This document shows positions 51,931-60,448 of a DNA stretch of 64,000 nucleotides, one piece after another (positions within the stretch are counted from its first letter, which is position 1; every line of letters starts with the position of its first letter). This DNA comes from UBA7398 sp964567545. Lineage in GTDB: Bacteria; Actinomycetota; Actinomycetes; Nanopelagicales; Nanopelagicaceae. Location: the NCBI GenBank assembly GCA_964567545.1, contig CAZMNB010000002.1, forward strand, positions 3,682 through 67,681. The letters run 5' to 3'. Under the pieces are notes generated by a model that was not told the DNA's origin, searched no databases, and worked only from the letters and a program-made list of their open reading frames with translations. Made by a program: the position numbers and the translations under genes.

Positions 51931-53000
51931 TATCCCTGCCGAATTCGATCTGCTGCTGCAGCAATATTTTTATCGGTGGCAGTAAGTGAAATTCGAAGAT
52001 GCATCTTTCCCGCTTCGCCATAAAAGCTGCCAGGTGTGGCTAATATTCCACGTTCGGCAAACCACGAGACTAATTCCCAATCGCTTTCACTTCTAGAGCA
52101 CCAAATATATAAACCAGCATCCGAGAATTCTATTTTGAAACCAGCGCTCTCCAATGCGGAAACCATTACTTTGCGACGCGCTACATATTTTGCTGCTTGA
52201 AGGTGAACATGAGTTTCATCGCTAAGCGCTGCGACCATTGCTGCTTGAACGGGTAATGGCATCATCAATCCAAGATGCTTACGAACTTCGAGTAGTTCAT
52301 TAATAATTCTTGGATCACCAAAAATAAAACCGGCTCGGTATCCAGCTAAATTCGAACGCTTGGAAAGTGAATGAGCCGCAATGATATTTCGATTATCGCC
52401 ATTTGTTAGGGAGAATATTGACATCGGCTTTTTTGAATCCGGAAATGGGACATAGCATTCGTCAACGGCTAAAACTCTAGATCCAATTCTTGCCCAAGCG
52501 ATGTTTGCATTTAATTCCGCTGCGGAATGTACCCGACCAGTTGGATTTGATGGCGTATTAACCCAAGCTAAGTCTGCGTCCGGCCAAGCATCTGAATCGA
52601 TATCAACCTCTACTACTTCACTTTTACTAATCAAGCCACTTACTTGGTATGACGGGTATGCAATTTTAGGTATTAAAACTTTTCGGGACTCAAGCAATGT
52701 TGGAAGCAAGGTAATCAGTTCTTTAGAGCCGATCGTTGGAAGTACTGCAAAATCTCCAGTAGCGCCAAGAATCTCTGTGGCGTAACGCTTTAGCGATTTC
52801 TGTAATTCAGCACTACCCGCAGTAGTTGGATAAGCAGGTGAATTAGCGTTTTCGCTTAATGCTTTTTGAATAAAATCTGGCGTAGCATCGACTGGAGTTC
52901 CGATTGATAAATCTATTATTCCCAGCGGATTGCTTCGCGCCTTATCCCCATAAGGAGCGAGCGCATCCCACGGAAAATCTGGAAGTTTCAGTTTCGTTAT
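51930..53000 (-). CDS. dapC: N-succinyldiaminopimelate aminotransferase with non-canonical start
   Basis: PLP aminotransferase of lysine and peptidoglycan precursor synthesis. The protein matches the DapC family from an N-terminal LPDFPWDALAPYGDKA and IDLSIGTPVDATPDF to the PLP Lys in SLSKRSNLAGYRAGF. No ATG, GTG or TTG occurs in frame before a TTG at 52709, which would remove about 97 conserved residues. The frame is open back to a TAA beyond 53010. I place the start at ATA (52998-53000), which overlaps the fdxA stop (ATAA) and gives the normal 356 residues. CTG at 52989-52991 is the alternative. Confidence 0.75.
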   Translation of the reverse strand: MTKLKLPDFPWDALAPYGDKARSNPLGIIDLSIGTPVDATPDFIQKALSENANSPAYPTTAGSAELQKSLKRYATEILGATGDFAVLPTIGSKELITLLPTLLESRKVLIPKIAYPSYQVSGLISKSEVVEVDIDSDAWPDADLAWVNTPSNPTGRVHSAAELNANIAWARIGSRVLAVDECYVPFPDSKKPMSIFSLTNGDNRNIIAAHSLSKRSNLAGYRAGFIFGDPRIINELLEVRKHLGLMMPLPVQAAMVAALSDETHVHLQAAKYVARRKVMVSALESAGFKIEFSDAGLYIWCSRSESDWELVSWFAERGILATPGSFYGEAGKMHLRISLTATDKNIAAAADRIRQG

Positions 53001-53323
53001 TCCGAAGCGGGTTTCTTCTGAATTGTCAGAATAAACGGATGGTCTTTACCGGTTGGTCCGGTTTTACTTGCGCCGCCAGGAGAACCGAGCTCGTCAAAAA
53101 ACTCCACGTTTGCTTTATGGAAATCTTTCCATTTTTCGGGAACATCATCTTCGTAAAAAATTGCCTCGACTGGGCAAACTGGTTCGCAAGCGCCGCAATC
53201 GACGCACTCATCAGGTTGGATGTAGAGCATTCGATCGCCTTCATAGATGCAATCAACCGGACATTCTTCGATACAAGACTTGTCTTTAATATCGACACAT
53301 GGTTCCGCAATTATGTAGGTCAT
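52997..53323 (-). CDS. fdxA: 7Fe-8S type ferredoxin
   Basis: 108-residue ferredoxin. The 3Fe-4S-type cluster ligands lie in PCVDIKDKSCIEECPVDC and the 4Fe-4S site in ECVDCGACEPVCP. The C-terminal tail, with WKDFHKANVEFF, is typical of actinobacterial FdxA/FdxC. The start has GGAG upstream. It directly precedes dapC, a conserved pair in actinobacteria. It donates electrons to unknown partners, probably cytochrome P450s or reductases. Confidence 0.94.
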   Translation of the reverse strand: MTYIIAEPCVDIKDKSCIEECPVDCIYEGDRMLYIQPDECVDCGACEPVCPVEAIFYEDDVPEKWKDFHKANVEFFDELGSPGGASKTGPTGKDHPFILTIQKKPASE

Positions 53324-53410
53324 CTACCGCTCCTTTTGCTCTGCCCAATTTTCGATCAGTTGGCAGGTTTCAACCTGCGAATACCCCGTAATCGTACAGA
53401 ATAGGGCGGT

Positions 53411-54400
53411 ATGGGGAAGCATCTAACTGGGGGTCAATCTGAAAAAGAATTGGCACCGCTAATTGGGGAACGGGTTAGCGTTCGCCTCTATGAAGATGGT
53501 GGCGGCTATCGAGATATTCTCGGTAAATTGGAGAGTTTTCACACTATTAGAAAGAAGGATGGCTCAACCGTAGAATTTAATCCCGCAAAAATTTCTGCAC
53601 TTCGAGTTGTGTTGAATGCTGAATTTAGAGCTGGCACCGGCGCGCCGCTATCCTTGCGAATTTTAGATTTAGAAATTGCTGCCGCAAAAACCTGGCCAAG
53701 TGGCTCGCTAGAAGTATTTGGTAAATGGCAGATTCGAATCTCAAACGGATTTTCTTTCCGCGCTAATTCGGTTCTGCCCACTGGAATGGCACCTTATGGT
53801 GAGCCACCTTTTGAAATATCAAAATCAGTTAATTACGTCATATCAAAATATGATGAAAAAAAATTAGACCCGATATTCCATATTTCTTTGCCAATACACC
53901 AAGAACTTGATGATTATTTATCGCAAAATGGTTGGGAATCACTTTACGAAATTCTGGTGATGGTGGGCGATACCCGCGAACTTTCTTTAAAAGCTCCTAC
54001 TGGTGAAGTTATCGAATCGAGGAGATTAACAGAATCTTGGTTAGATTTACAAGGAGACCGTAGTGTTAATGAAATTTTAGAAGGTTACCCATCAAAATTT
54101 ATTGAACTAAATATAGATCGCAAAACTGTAGCTGTTGGTCGACTTTCCATAGCGGAAGGATGGGGAATTCTTACTCGAATTTACGTTGCTGAAAATCTAA
54201 GAAGAAGTGGATTTGGGATTGAAATTGTTTCAGCACTGGCTCGTTCAGCAGAAGCTGCAGGTTGTAACAAGCTTGCTTTGCAAGTTAACTCAGATAATTT
54301 AGTGGCAATAAATCTCTATAAAAAGCTGGGCTTTGAAACGCATCATACTTATCGGTATCGCAGGCTAGTTAAAACCAAGAGAGCAGCGGATTGTTGTTGA
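53411..54400 (+). CDS. SH3-like plus GNAT acetyltransferase (Rv0428c type)
   Basis: 329-residue protein. An N-terminal SH3-like domain (about 15-75; LIGERVSVRLYEDGGGYRD, with KISALRVV closing it), a middle region, and a C-terminal GNAT domain (about 235-320) are visible. In the GNAT part, the acetyl-CoA loop is VAENLRRSGFGIEI and the terminal strands are LQVNSDNLVAINLYKKLGF. This is the layout of mycobacterial Rv0428c. The stop shares one base with the cysS ATG. It could acetylate a protein or a thiol intermediate; MshD is less likely, because MshD has two GNAT domains. Confidence 0.78.
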   Translation: MGKHLTGGQSEKELAPLIGERVSVRLYEDGGGYRDILGKLESFHTIRKKDGSTVEFNPAKISALRVVLNAEFRAGTGAPLSLRILDLEIAAAKTWPSGSLEVFGKWQIRISNGFSFRANSVLPTGMAPYGEPPFEISKSVNYVISKYDEKKLDPIFHISLPIHQELDDYLSQNGWESLYEILVMVGDTRELSLKAPTGEVIESRRLTESWLDLQGDRSVNEILEGYPSKFIELNIDRKTVAVGRLSIAEGWGILTRIYVAENLRRSGFGIEIVSALARSAEAAGCNKLALQVNSDNLVAINLYKKLGFETHHTYRYRRLVKTKRAADCC

Positions 54401-55812
54401 TGGAAATGGTTCGTCTTTCGATTTACGATACTAAAAGCCGGTCAAGCAAAACAATAACCGCGTCAAATGGTCAGGAAGTCAGAATTTATTGTTGTGGACC
54501 CACAGTTTACCGTGATGCACATGTAGGCAACTTAAGAACTTTCCTATTAAGTGATTTGGTGGTCAGAACGCTTAATTATGCGGGAGTCCGCACTTTAGTT
54601 GTTCAAAACATAACCGATGTTGGTCATATGACTGAAAATCAAAATGAGGACAAACTCTTAAGCCAATCTGCTATCGAAAATATTGAACCATTTCAAATAG
54701 CTCGCAAATATGAAGATAGGTTCAAAAATGATTTAGTTGCGCTTAACATTAGGTCAGCTGACCATAATCCACGAGCAAGTGAATGCATTGCGATGATGCA
54801 AGACCACATAAGCAAATTGATGGATTGCGGCTATGCCTACATCGGTCGAGATCAAACAGTTTATTTCGCAGCGGAAAAGTTTCCAACTTATGGCGCATTA
54901 AGTGGAAATCGATTAGACCAATTAAAACCTGGCCATCGCTACGAATATCAGGAAGATGGAAGAAAGAGATTTCATGCTGATTGGGCGCTCTGGAAAACCG
55001 CAGGAAATCGAAACGAAATGGTTTGGGATTCCCCTTGGGGGCTAGGTTTTCCAGGGTGGCATATTGAATGTTCTGCAATGTCGATGCACTTTTTAAATGG
55101 AAATGTTGATCTACATATAGGTGGAATCGATCTGCGATTCCCGCATCATGAGAATGAACGAGCGCAATCTAATGCGCTGTTCAATCAGGATGAATCCGAA
55201 GTTGTAAAGCTTTGGTTACATGGCGAACACCTGCTTTTTGAAGGGAGAAAGATGGCAAAGAGTTCTGGGAATGTTGTTTTGATTTCTGATGTTCTCGCGA
55301 AGGGATTTGACCCGCTTGCAGTTCGATTTTGTTTCCTGGAGAATCGATATCGAAGCCAAATGGATCTTTCTTGGGAAAGTATTTCTGCGGCAAATCAAAT
55401 TTTAAATAAGTGGCGGTCGAGTTGGCAAGAATGGAATATGAAAAACGAGATCACCGAAAGTGAATTATCTAGGACGTTTACCCAAGAAGTGCTCACGTTA
55501 TTTGAAGCTGATTTAGATACTCCGCGAGCCATGCAATTACTGAGGCAAATCTATAAACGAACTGATTTGACTGATGGAGAACGAATTTATGCAATTTCAA
55601 CAATTGATGCGCTCTTCGGGCTGGATTTAATGGCGCAACCACATCTAACCAAAACTATAACCTCAGAAATTACTAAATTATTAAATGCAAGACTAACTGC
55701 TCGAATTGATAAAAATTATAAATTAAGTGATGAAATAAGGTCGCAATTACATGAATTAGGAGTTGAAGTACAAGATAGTGGAAATAATCAGGAATGGAGT
55801 TGGTTAAATTAG
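54400..55812 (+). CDS. cysS: Cysteinyl-tRNA synthetase
   Basis: 470-residue class I synthetase. CCGPTVYRDA (31-40) with HVGN (41-44) is the HIGH motif, and the zinc ligands run from C32 to PGWHIECSAMS and FPHHENE. The KMSKS loop is KMAKSSGNVV near 287. The C-terminal domain ends with the anticodon-binding fold. The CysS-type C-terminus and CGPTVY motif argue against MshC, a paralogue that uses cysteine in mycothiol synthesis. The ATG lies at the last base of the GNAT stop; a TTG at 54391 is rejected. It ends convergent with DUF6113 with a 4-base overlap. Confidence 0.87.
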   Translation: MEMVRLSIYDTKSRSSKTITASNGQEVRIYCCGPTVYRDAHVGNLRTFLLSDLVVRTLNYAGVRTLVVQNITDVGHMTENQNEDKLLSQSAIENIEPFQIARKYEDRFKNDLVALNIRSADHNPRASECIAMMQDHISKLMDCGYAYIGRDQTVYFAAEKFPTYGALSGNRLDQLKPGHRYEYQEDGRKRFHADWALWKTAGNRNEMVWDSPWGLGFPGWHIECSAMSMHFLNGNVDLHIGGIDLRFPHHENERAQSNALFNQDESEVVKLWLHGEHLLFEGRKMAKSSGNVVLISDVLAKGFDPLAVRFCFLENRYRSQMDLSWESISAANQILNKWRSSWQEWNMKNEITESELSRTFTQEVLTLFEADLDTPRAMQLLRQIYKRTDLTDGERIYAISTIDALFGLDLMAQPHLTKTITSEITKLLNARLTARIDKNYKLSDEIRSQLHELGVEVQDSGNNQEWSWLN

Positions 55813-56120
55813 TCTTTGACAACTGAAGCTAGGATTGCGGAAACCAGACCAAGGAAGATAAAGAAATTACCAATTTCGTTACCGAGGATTAAGATTTCAT
55901 CACCATTACCGACACTTCCCGCGCGGGTTACTACCGCCAGCCAAGCCAGGGCAGCAAGAACTCGAACTGCTCGACCACGCCAGATTTTTCCAATTAACCT
56001 AATTCCAACAAAAATAGAAATTATTACGAATATCAACCCAAAAGGTGGCCATAGGTTATGAACTAAAACTGTGGCCACGCCAAGTGCCACCCCAGAAATA
56101 ATCGACAGGAAGTACTTCAT
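55809..56120 (-). CDS. DUF6113 membrane protein
   Basis: 103-residue protein with three or four membrane helices. Glycine-rich first helix (SGVALGVATVLVHN), RGRAVRVLAALAWLAVVTRAG and a final EIGNFFIFLG are typical of the DUF6113 proteins found beside mshB in actinobacteria. It overlaps mshB by 4 bases. Function unknown. Confidence 0.78.
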   Translation of the reverse strand: MKYFLSIISGVALGVATVLVHNLWPPFGLIFVIISIFVGIRLIGKIWRGRAVRVLAALAWLAVVTRAGSVGNGDEILILGNEIGNFFIFLGLVSAILASVVKD

Positions 56121-56998
56121 CGCAAACCTGCAAATAAATCTGTCTCACGACCGTTGGAGTCAAAGACTCCAGCTTTAACTCCTTTTACCAATCTATAAAA
56201 CTCCTGCCCCCAAACTTTTAAGCCAAGTTGATTAGAAAGCGCAAAGAATGGTCCATCTAATGAAATCTGAGTTGCATGGGCCTTCATTGCTGCCATTTTT
56301 TTAGTTACATATGCTTCGCCATCAATAACTGTGGTTACCAACTCATCTGGCTTTGCAAAAGGTAAATCCTCTGCCTTCTCTGCGCCAAAAAAATCAGAAC
56401 CCAATTCTTTCATTGCGCTAATTCCTTCAGCAATCACCGAAATTGGAATTGTGTTCCAATATATCTTTGAAATTTCCCAAATATCGCCCTCTCCAAAAGA
56501 GATTTCTGCTGCAAGTTCTGCCGCCCGCATTGCAACTCTATGTGCCTGAATATGGTCTGGATGACCGTAACCACCAATTTCATCATAGGTAACCATCACC
56601 TGCGGTTTAATTTCACGGATGATTTTCACCAATTCACCGGCAGCCAAATCTAAATCTACTTGCCAAAATACATCGCTACGATTATTTGGTTCACTTCCCA
56701 TCATTCCGCTATCGCGCCAGTGAAAATCTGGGGCGCCTAAGAATCTAAAATCTGAAACTCCAAGAGCCTTCATCGCCGCTGCAAGTTCCTGTTCACGATG
56801 TTTTCCTAAATCGTCATCGTGAGAGCTGGCCAATTTAGAAAGCTCAGGCACTAGAACTTCACCTTCTTCGCCTCTGGTACATGTAACTAGAGTTACCGCA
56901 ACACCTTCGGCAACATATTTCGCCATAGTCGCACCGTTATTAATAGTTTCATCGTCAGGATGTGCGTGAACTAGTAATAATCGAGCGGTTTCGGTCAT
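56117..56998 (-). CDS. mshB: MshB deacetylase of mycothiol synthesis
   Basis: N-acetyl-1-D-myo-inosityl-2-amino-2-deoxy-alpha-D-glucopyranoside deacetylase, 293 residues. The zinc and catalytic motif AHPDDE is at residues 12-17, GAPDFHWRDSGMMG near 88 is typical of MshB, and GHPDH near 150 gives the third zinc ligand. The ATG follows GGGGAG. The substrate contains inositol and GlcNAc, two sugars that other genes in this window appear to scavenge. It opens an operon with DUF6113. Confidence 0.93.
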   Translation of the reverse strand: MTETARLLLVHAHPDDETINNGATMAKYVAEGVAVTLVTCTRGEEGEVLVPELSKLASSHDDDLGKHREQELAAAMKALGVSDFRFLGAPDFHWRDSGMMGSEPNNRSDVFWQVDLDLAAGELVKIIREIKPQVMVTYDEIGGYGHPDHIQAHRVAMRAAELAAEISFGEGDIWEISKIYWNTIPISVIAEGISAMKELGSDFFGAEKAEDLPFAKPDELVTTVIDGEAYVTKKMAAMKAHATQISLDGPFFALSNQLGLKVWGQEFYRLVKGVKAGVFDSNGRETDLFAGLR

Positions 56999-57070
56999 TA
57001 TCTCCCCTAGAAATTAACTACAAGAATGTAGTTAGAGCGTGACTTTAACCCATAGCAACAATTAATGTCG

Positions 57071-57076
57071 TACGAT
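57071..57076 (+). promoter_or_regulatory. -10 box of a leaderless start (TetR gene)
   Basis: TACGAT ends 7 bases before the ATG at 57084. It supports that ATG over the one at 57075, which lies inside the box. Confidence 0.4.
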
Positions 57077-57083
57077 GTTGCCA

Positions 57084-57722
57084 ATGAGTACCACAAATCC
57101 AGATAGCAAGAACGATAATCGCGCTCGGCTACCGCGCGACGAGCGCCGAGCCCAATTGCTTTCAGCCGCTCTAGAAGTATTTACGGCAGCTGGCTATCAC
57201 GCTGCCGCTATGGATGAAATTGCAGATCGGGCAAATGTAAGTAAGCCCGTTTTATATCAGCACTTTCCTTCAAAACTAGAACTCTACCTAGCAGTTCTCG
57301 ATGTTCATATTGATTCACTGGTCTTTGCTATTCAGACAGCCATTGCTTCCACTCCAGACAATTCGTCCAGAGTTAAAGCAACAATCGATGCTTATTTTGG
57401 TTTTATTGATAGCGAAGGCGAAGCTTTTAGATTGCTCTTCGAAAGTGATATGAGTGTTGAACCACAAGTCCGAGAAAGATTAAATCGGATGACCTACGAT
57501 TGCGCGGCAGCAGTAAGCGCAGTAATTTCGTTAGATACCGGACTTCCAAAAGAAGCGTCCATGATTCTTGCGATAGGTGTGATCGGAAGCGCCCAGATAA
57601 CGGCTCGGCACTGGTTGGATCGCGATGGAAAATTAAATCGGGAACAGGCGGCCAATTTAGTGACTAGCTTAATTTGGCGTGGAATTTCTGGATTCCCATT
57701 AAATCAAATTGAAAATAAGTAG
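57084..57722 (+). CDS. TetR-family regulator
   Basis: 212-residue TetR repressor. The helix-turn-helix is in MDEIADRANVSKPVLYQHFP near residues 43-62 (after RRAQLLSAALEVFTAAGY), and a helical ligand domain follows. It precedes a DUF3107 gene as in the mycobacterial Rv3208-Rv3208A pair. The start at 57084 is chosen from the -10 box 7 bases upstream. The ligand is unknown. Confidence 0.9.
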   Translation: MSTTNPDSKNDNRARLPRDERRAQLLSAALEVFTAAGYHAAAMDEIADRANVSKPVLYQHFPSKLELYLAVLDVHIDSLVFAIQTAIASTPDNSSRVKATIDAYFGFIDSEGEAFRLLFESDMSVEPQVRERLNRMTYDCAAAVSAVISLDTGLPKEASMILAIGVIGSAQITARHWLDRDGKLNREQAANLVTSLIWRGISGFPLNQIENK

Positions 57723-57746
57723 TTCTGCAAAGAATTAAAGAAACGA

Positions 57747-57752
57747 TAAGAT
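57747..57752 (+). promoter_or_regulatory. -10 box of a leaderless start (DUF3107)
   Basis: TAAGAT ends exactly 6 bases before the ATG at 57759. No ribosome-binding site is present, so this gene may be transcribed separately from the TetR gene. Confidence 0.45.
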
Positions 57753-57758
57753 TAAGTT

Positions 57759-58022
57759 ATGACAACCAAAAAAAGCCCTACTAAAAGCGAGAACAGTTGC
57801 GAAGTCCGTATCTCAATTTCGGATTTAAGTCGAGAAGTTGAGTTAGAAGTAGCTCAATCTAAAGATGAGCTACTTGCGCGGGTTAATTCTGCTATTAACT
57901 CCGGTACCGCATTGGTTTTAGAAGACATAAGAGGTCGTCAAGTTGTTATCCCTGTAGCAAAAATAGGCTTTGTTGAAATTGGCGATCCAACTGAACGTAA
58001 AGTTGGTTTTGGCTCGATTTAG
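57759..58022 (+). CDS. DUF3107 protein (Rv3208A/TB9.4-like)
   Basis: 87-residue soluble protein. The N-terminal 12 residues are charged and disordered. EVRISISDLSREVELEV and the C-terminal IPVAKIGFVEIG with ERKVGFG are characteristic of the family. It follows the TetR gene as in other actinobacteria. It shares 4 bases with the marC stop. Function unknown. Confidence 0.87.
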   Translation: MTTKKSPTKSENSCEVRISISDLSREVELEVAQSKDELLARVNSAINSGTALVLEDIRGRQVVIPVAKIGFVEIGDPTERKVGFGSI

Positions 58023-58636
58023 AGATTAAAGAAAGCTTTAATCGAATTAATCACCATCTCAAATGCAATTGCCGCTAAAAGCAACCCGGCAATTCGAGCA
58101 ACTAGCATTACGCCGGATTCCTTAATTAATGAAACGATTTTGGTTGAGAACATTAAGGAAATACCAATCACTAGATGGACGCCGATAACCGCCAAAATTA
58201 ACGCAACCCCACTTTTAAAATCATGGACTTTTTGCACGAAAAGCATGGTTGCCACTATTGCTCCCGGGCCAGCTAATAGCGGTGTTCCTAACGGAACTAG
58301 CGCCACGTTTACATCTTTTTGAGAAGCGCTATTTCCTTTCCCTCCTTGGAGTAACTCCAAAGAAACCAAAAGTAATAACAATCCACCGGCTCCTTGAAGT
58401 GCCGGAATTGAAATATTTAAATAGTTCAGAATTAATCGTCCGAAGAGCGCAAACAATGTAATCACAAAAAAAGAGACGGCAGCACCTTGCCAAGCTAATC
58501 GATTGCGAATTGCGGCTGGTTTGTTTTGAACTAAACTTAAAAATATTGGTGTGGCACCAGGTGGATCCATAATTACAATAAGTGTGACAAATGCCTGCAA
58601 TCCAAAAGTGACTGCAGATACGTTATTTAGATTCAT
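58019..58636 (-). CDS. MarC-family membrane protein
   Basis: 205-residue UPF0056/MarC protein with six hydrophobic segments. IVIMDPPGATPIFLSL near residue 20 is the family signature and VPLGTPLLAGPGAI near 112 is the second. The physiological role is not established. It overlaps the PHP gene upstream by 4 bases. Confidence 0.9.
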   Translation of the reverse strand: MNLNNVSAVTFGLQAFVTLIVIMDPPGATPIFLSLVQNKPAAIRNRLAWQGAAVSFFVITLFALFGRLILNYLNISIPALQGAGGLLLLLVSLELLQGGKGNSASQKDVNVALVPLGTPLLAGPGAIVATMLFVQKVHDFKSGVALILAVIGVHLVIGISLMFSTKIVSLIKESGVMLVARIAGLLLAAIAFEMVINSIKAFFNL

Positions 58637-59478
58637 TTTCGTACCACCCTTCGAGCATTAGCTTTTGCCTCAAGTTTTTCCCATTGGTTTACCGCTGTTG
58701 TATTTTCTGCTAATTGATTTATTTTACCGCTACCGTGATAATCACTAGCGCCAGTTATTGCCAAATCGTAGGAATAAGCCACGCGCAGAAGTGAGGCTCT
58801 CTCACTTTCACTGTGATCGCGATGATCAATTTCAATTCCATCTAAGCCGGCTTCAACTAATCCACGCAAAGACTCTGCAGTTAAAACACGTCCACGATGT
58901 GATGCATAAGGATGGGCAATCACCGCTACCCCACCGGCAGCCTTAATTAACCGAATTGCAGCCTCCGGGGTCGGTGAATAATGTGAAACATAATACTTGG
59001 ATCGATTATGCAGTAGCGCGGCAAATGCATCTTCACGATTTTTTACATGACCTTTTGCGATTAGTGCATCTGCCAGATGTGGGCGCCCTAACGTTGCACC
59101 TTCAGTAAGTTGGTCCAAAACTTCCTCAATTGAGATTTCAATTCCGGCTGCATTCAATTTTTCGATTATTCGATCCATTCGAGTTAACCGATTATCACGA
59201 GTTTTTGCTAATTCTTCCTGAAGCTCTAGGTTTTTCGAATCGAATAGCAAACCCAACATATGAACACTCACGCCATCTTCGGCTTGGCAGGAAATTTCCG
59301 CACCCAAAACTAAATCCATCCCAGTTTTTAAGGCGGTACGGGCGGAGTCCCAACCTGCAATTGTGTCGTGATCTGTCAGAGCAAGTACTGATATGCCAGC
59401 GCTTTGCGCTTTATGAATTAATTCCGCCGGAGAATCCGTGCCATCACTGATATTGGAATGGGTATGTAAATCAATCAC
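58633..59478 (-). CDS. PHP-domain phosphoesterase (YciV/RNase AM-like)
   Basis: 281-residue metallo-phosphoesterase. The metal ligands are in IDLHTHSNISDG (2-13), ALTDHDT, GAEISC, IAHPYASHRG and GASDYHGSG. Relatives hydrolyse 3',5'-nucleoside bisphosphates or remove 5' nucleotides from RNA. The start is GTG with TAGCAT 6 bases upstream, a leaderless arrangement. It is distinct from the CehA-type PHP protein at 14476. It forms an operon with marC. Confidence 0.88.
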   Translation of the reverse strand: MIDLHTHSNISDGTDSPAELIHKAQSAGISVLALTDHDTIAGWDSARTALKTGMDLVLGAEISCQAEDGVSVHMLGLLFDSKNLELQEELAKTRDNRLTRMDRIIEKLNAAGIEISIEEVLDQLTEGATLGRPHLADALIAKGHVKNREDAFAALLHNRSKYYVSHYSPTPEAAIRLIKAAGGVAVIAHPYASHRGRVLTAESLRGLVEAGLDGIEIDHRDHSESERASLLRVAYSYDLAITGASDYHGSGKINQLAENTTAVNQWEKLEAKANARRVVRK

Positions 59479-59482
59479 GGAA

Positions 59483-60397
59483 TCATGCTACGGGGTTAAT
59501 GTTATTTTCCGCTAACGGCTTGCTCCGCATAACGAAAATTCCACATCCGATCAAGATTAAGATTATTCCCGGTATTACAGCGGCAGGTGGCACCTGGTCA
59601 AGCCACCAGAATGCCAAAATAGCGCAAACTGGAACTTCAAAAAATACTATTAATGAAACAACTGTCGGCGAAACTCTTTTCAATGTGAAATTAAACATTG
59701 TGTGTCCCATTACTTGTGCTCCAAGAAATAGGAAAAATAATAACATCCACTGATACCTAGAATAATCTATCAATTTATATTTATTAAAATAAATTAATGG
59801 AAGTACTGATACTGCGCATGACAAATAACAGATTGATGTATAAGTGGAAGTAGAAATTTTACGTTGTGCGTGCGAGCCAATCATTACGTAAATTGCAGAC
59901 ATAGCACCGCAAGCGATTGCTGCAAGATCACCGATAAAAGCACGAGTAGATAATTGAAAATCAATTCCGGTAATTAAAACTACGCCAGCAAATGAGATAA
60001 ACATACCTATCCATGCACGACGTGGAATTACTCCTCCAAAAAACGTTACGAAAAGTGCGGCAAAAATCGGTTGCATCGCCGCGAGCGCAGTTCCAGTCGC
60101 TACGCTGGTTAATCTCATTGCGTAGAAGAATCCAACGAAATGAAGTGAAAGTGCTAATCCGGCAACAATCGCGAAAGCTATTCCGTTTCGATGTTCCGCA
60201 CTGCGCCACTCTTTTGCCTTTATCGCAAACGGCAACATCAGAATACTGCCAGCGATATTTCGCCAAAATATCAAAATGAAGACTGGCATAACACTTAATG
60301 CGATTATTGGGCCGGATGTACCAATTCCAATAATCCCAATTAGCAATAATGGGATATCTCGTCCGGTGGGCATCTGAGTGTGGTTCTGATCTTTCAC
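59483..60397 (-). CDS. EamA/DMT-family transporter
   Basis: 304-residue membrane protein with about ten helices arranged as two EamA repeats. FWRNIAGSILMLPFAIKA and TGTALAAMQPIFAALFVTFF are typical of the first, and SPTVVSLIVFFEVPVCAILA of the second. It probably exports an amino acid or metabolite. The GTG start at 60397 has TACGTT 7 bases upstream; an ATG at 60373 is the alternative. It is divergent from, and overlaps the promoter of, the MgtE-like gene. Confidence 0.85.
   Translation of the reverse strand: MKDQNHTQMPTGRDIPLLLIGIIGIGTSGPIIALSVMPVFILIFWRNIAGSILMLPFAIKAKEWRSAEHRNGIAFAIVAGLALSLHFVGFFYAMRLTSVATGTALAAMQPIFAALFVTFFGGVIPRRAWIGMFISFAGVVLITGIDFQLSTRAFIGDLAAIACGAMSAIYVMIGSHAQRKISTSTYTSICYLSCAVSVLPLIYFNKYKLIDYSRYQWMLLFFLFLGAQVMGHTMFNFTLKRVSPTVVSLIVFFEVPVCAILAFWWLDQVPPAAVIPGIILILIGCGIFVMRSKPLAENNINPVA
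59485..59490 (-). promoter_or_regulatory. -10 box of a leaderless GTG start (PHP gene)
   Basis: TAGCAT on the minus strand ends 6 bases before the GTG at 59478. It overlaps the last codons of the EamA gene. Confidence 0.45.
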
Positions 60398-60404
60398 GGT
60401 CGCA

Positions 60405-60410
60405 AACGTA
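60405..60410 (-). promoter_or_regulatory. -10 box of a leaderless GTG start (EamA)
   Basis: TACGTT on the minus strand ends 7 bases before the GTG at 60397. It lies 31 bases from the divergent box of the MgtE-like gene. Confidence 0.35.
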
Positions 60411-60435
60411 CACGCGCCGAAGTCTTTTCAAGGTC

Positions 60436-60441
60436 TATCCT
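60436..60441 (+). promoter_or_regulatory. -10 box of a leaderless start (MgtE-like gene)
   Basis: TATCCT ends 7 bases before the ATG at 60449 and supports that ATG as the start rather than the GTG at 60380, which lies upstream of the box. Confidence 0.45.
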
Positions 60442-60448
60442 TTGCACC

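Noticed and set aside
51930..52709. dapC starting at the TTG at 52709
   Set aside because: It would discard about 97 well-conserved N-terminal residues of the aminotransferase, including the LPDFPWD and IDLSIGTPVD segments.
52904..53404. 166-codon plus-strand open frame
   Set aside because: It runs antisense to fdxA and the first part of dapC; fdxA cluster motifs show the real frame.
54400..55812. Assigning the synthetase as MshC
   Set aside because: It has a CysS-type CGPTVY/HVGN start, KMAKS loop and a full C-terminal anticodon domain, whereas MshC is shorter and lacks that domain.
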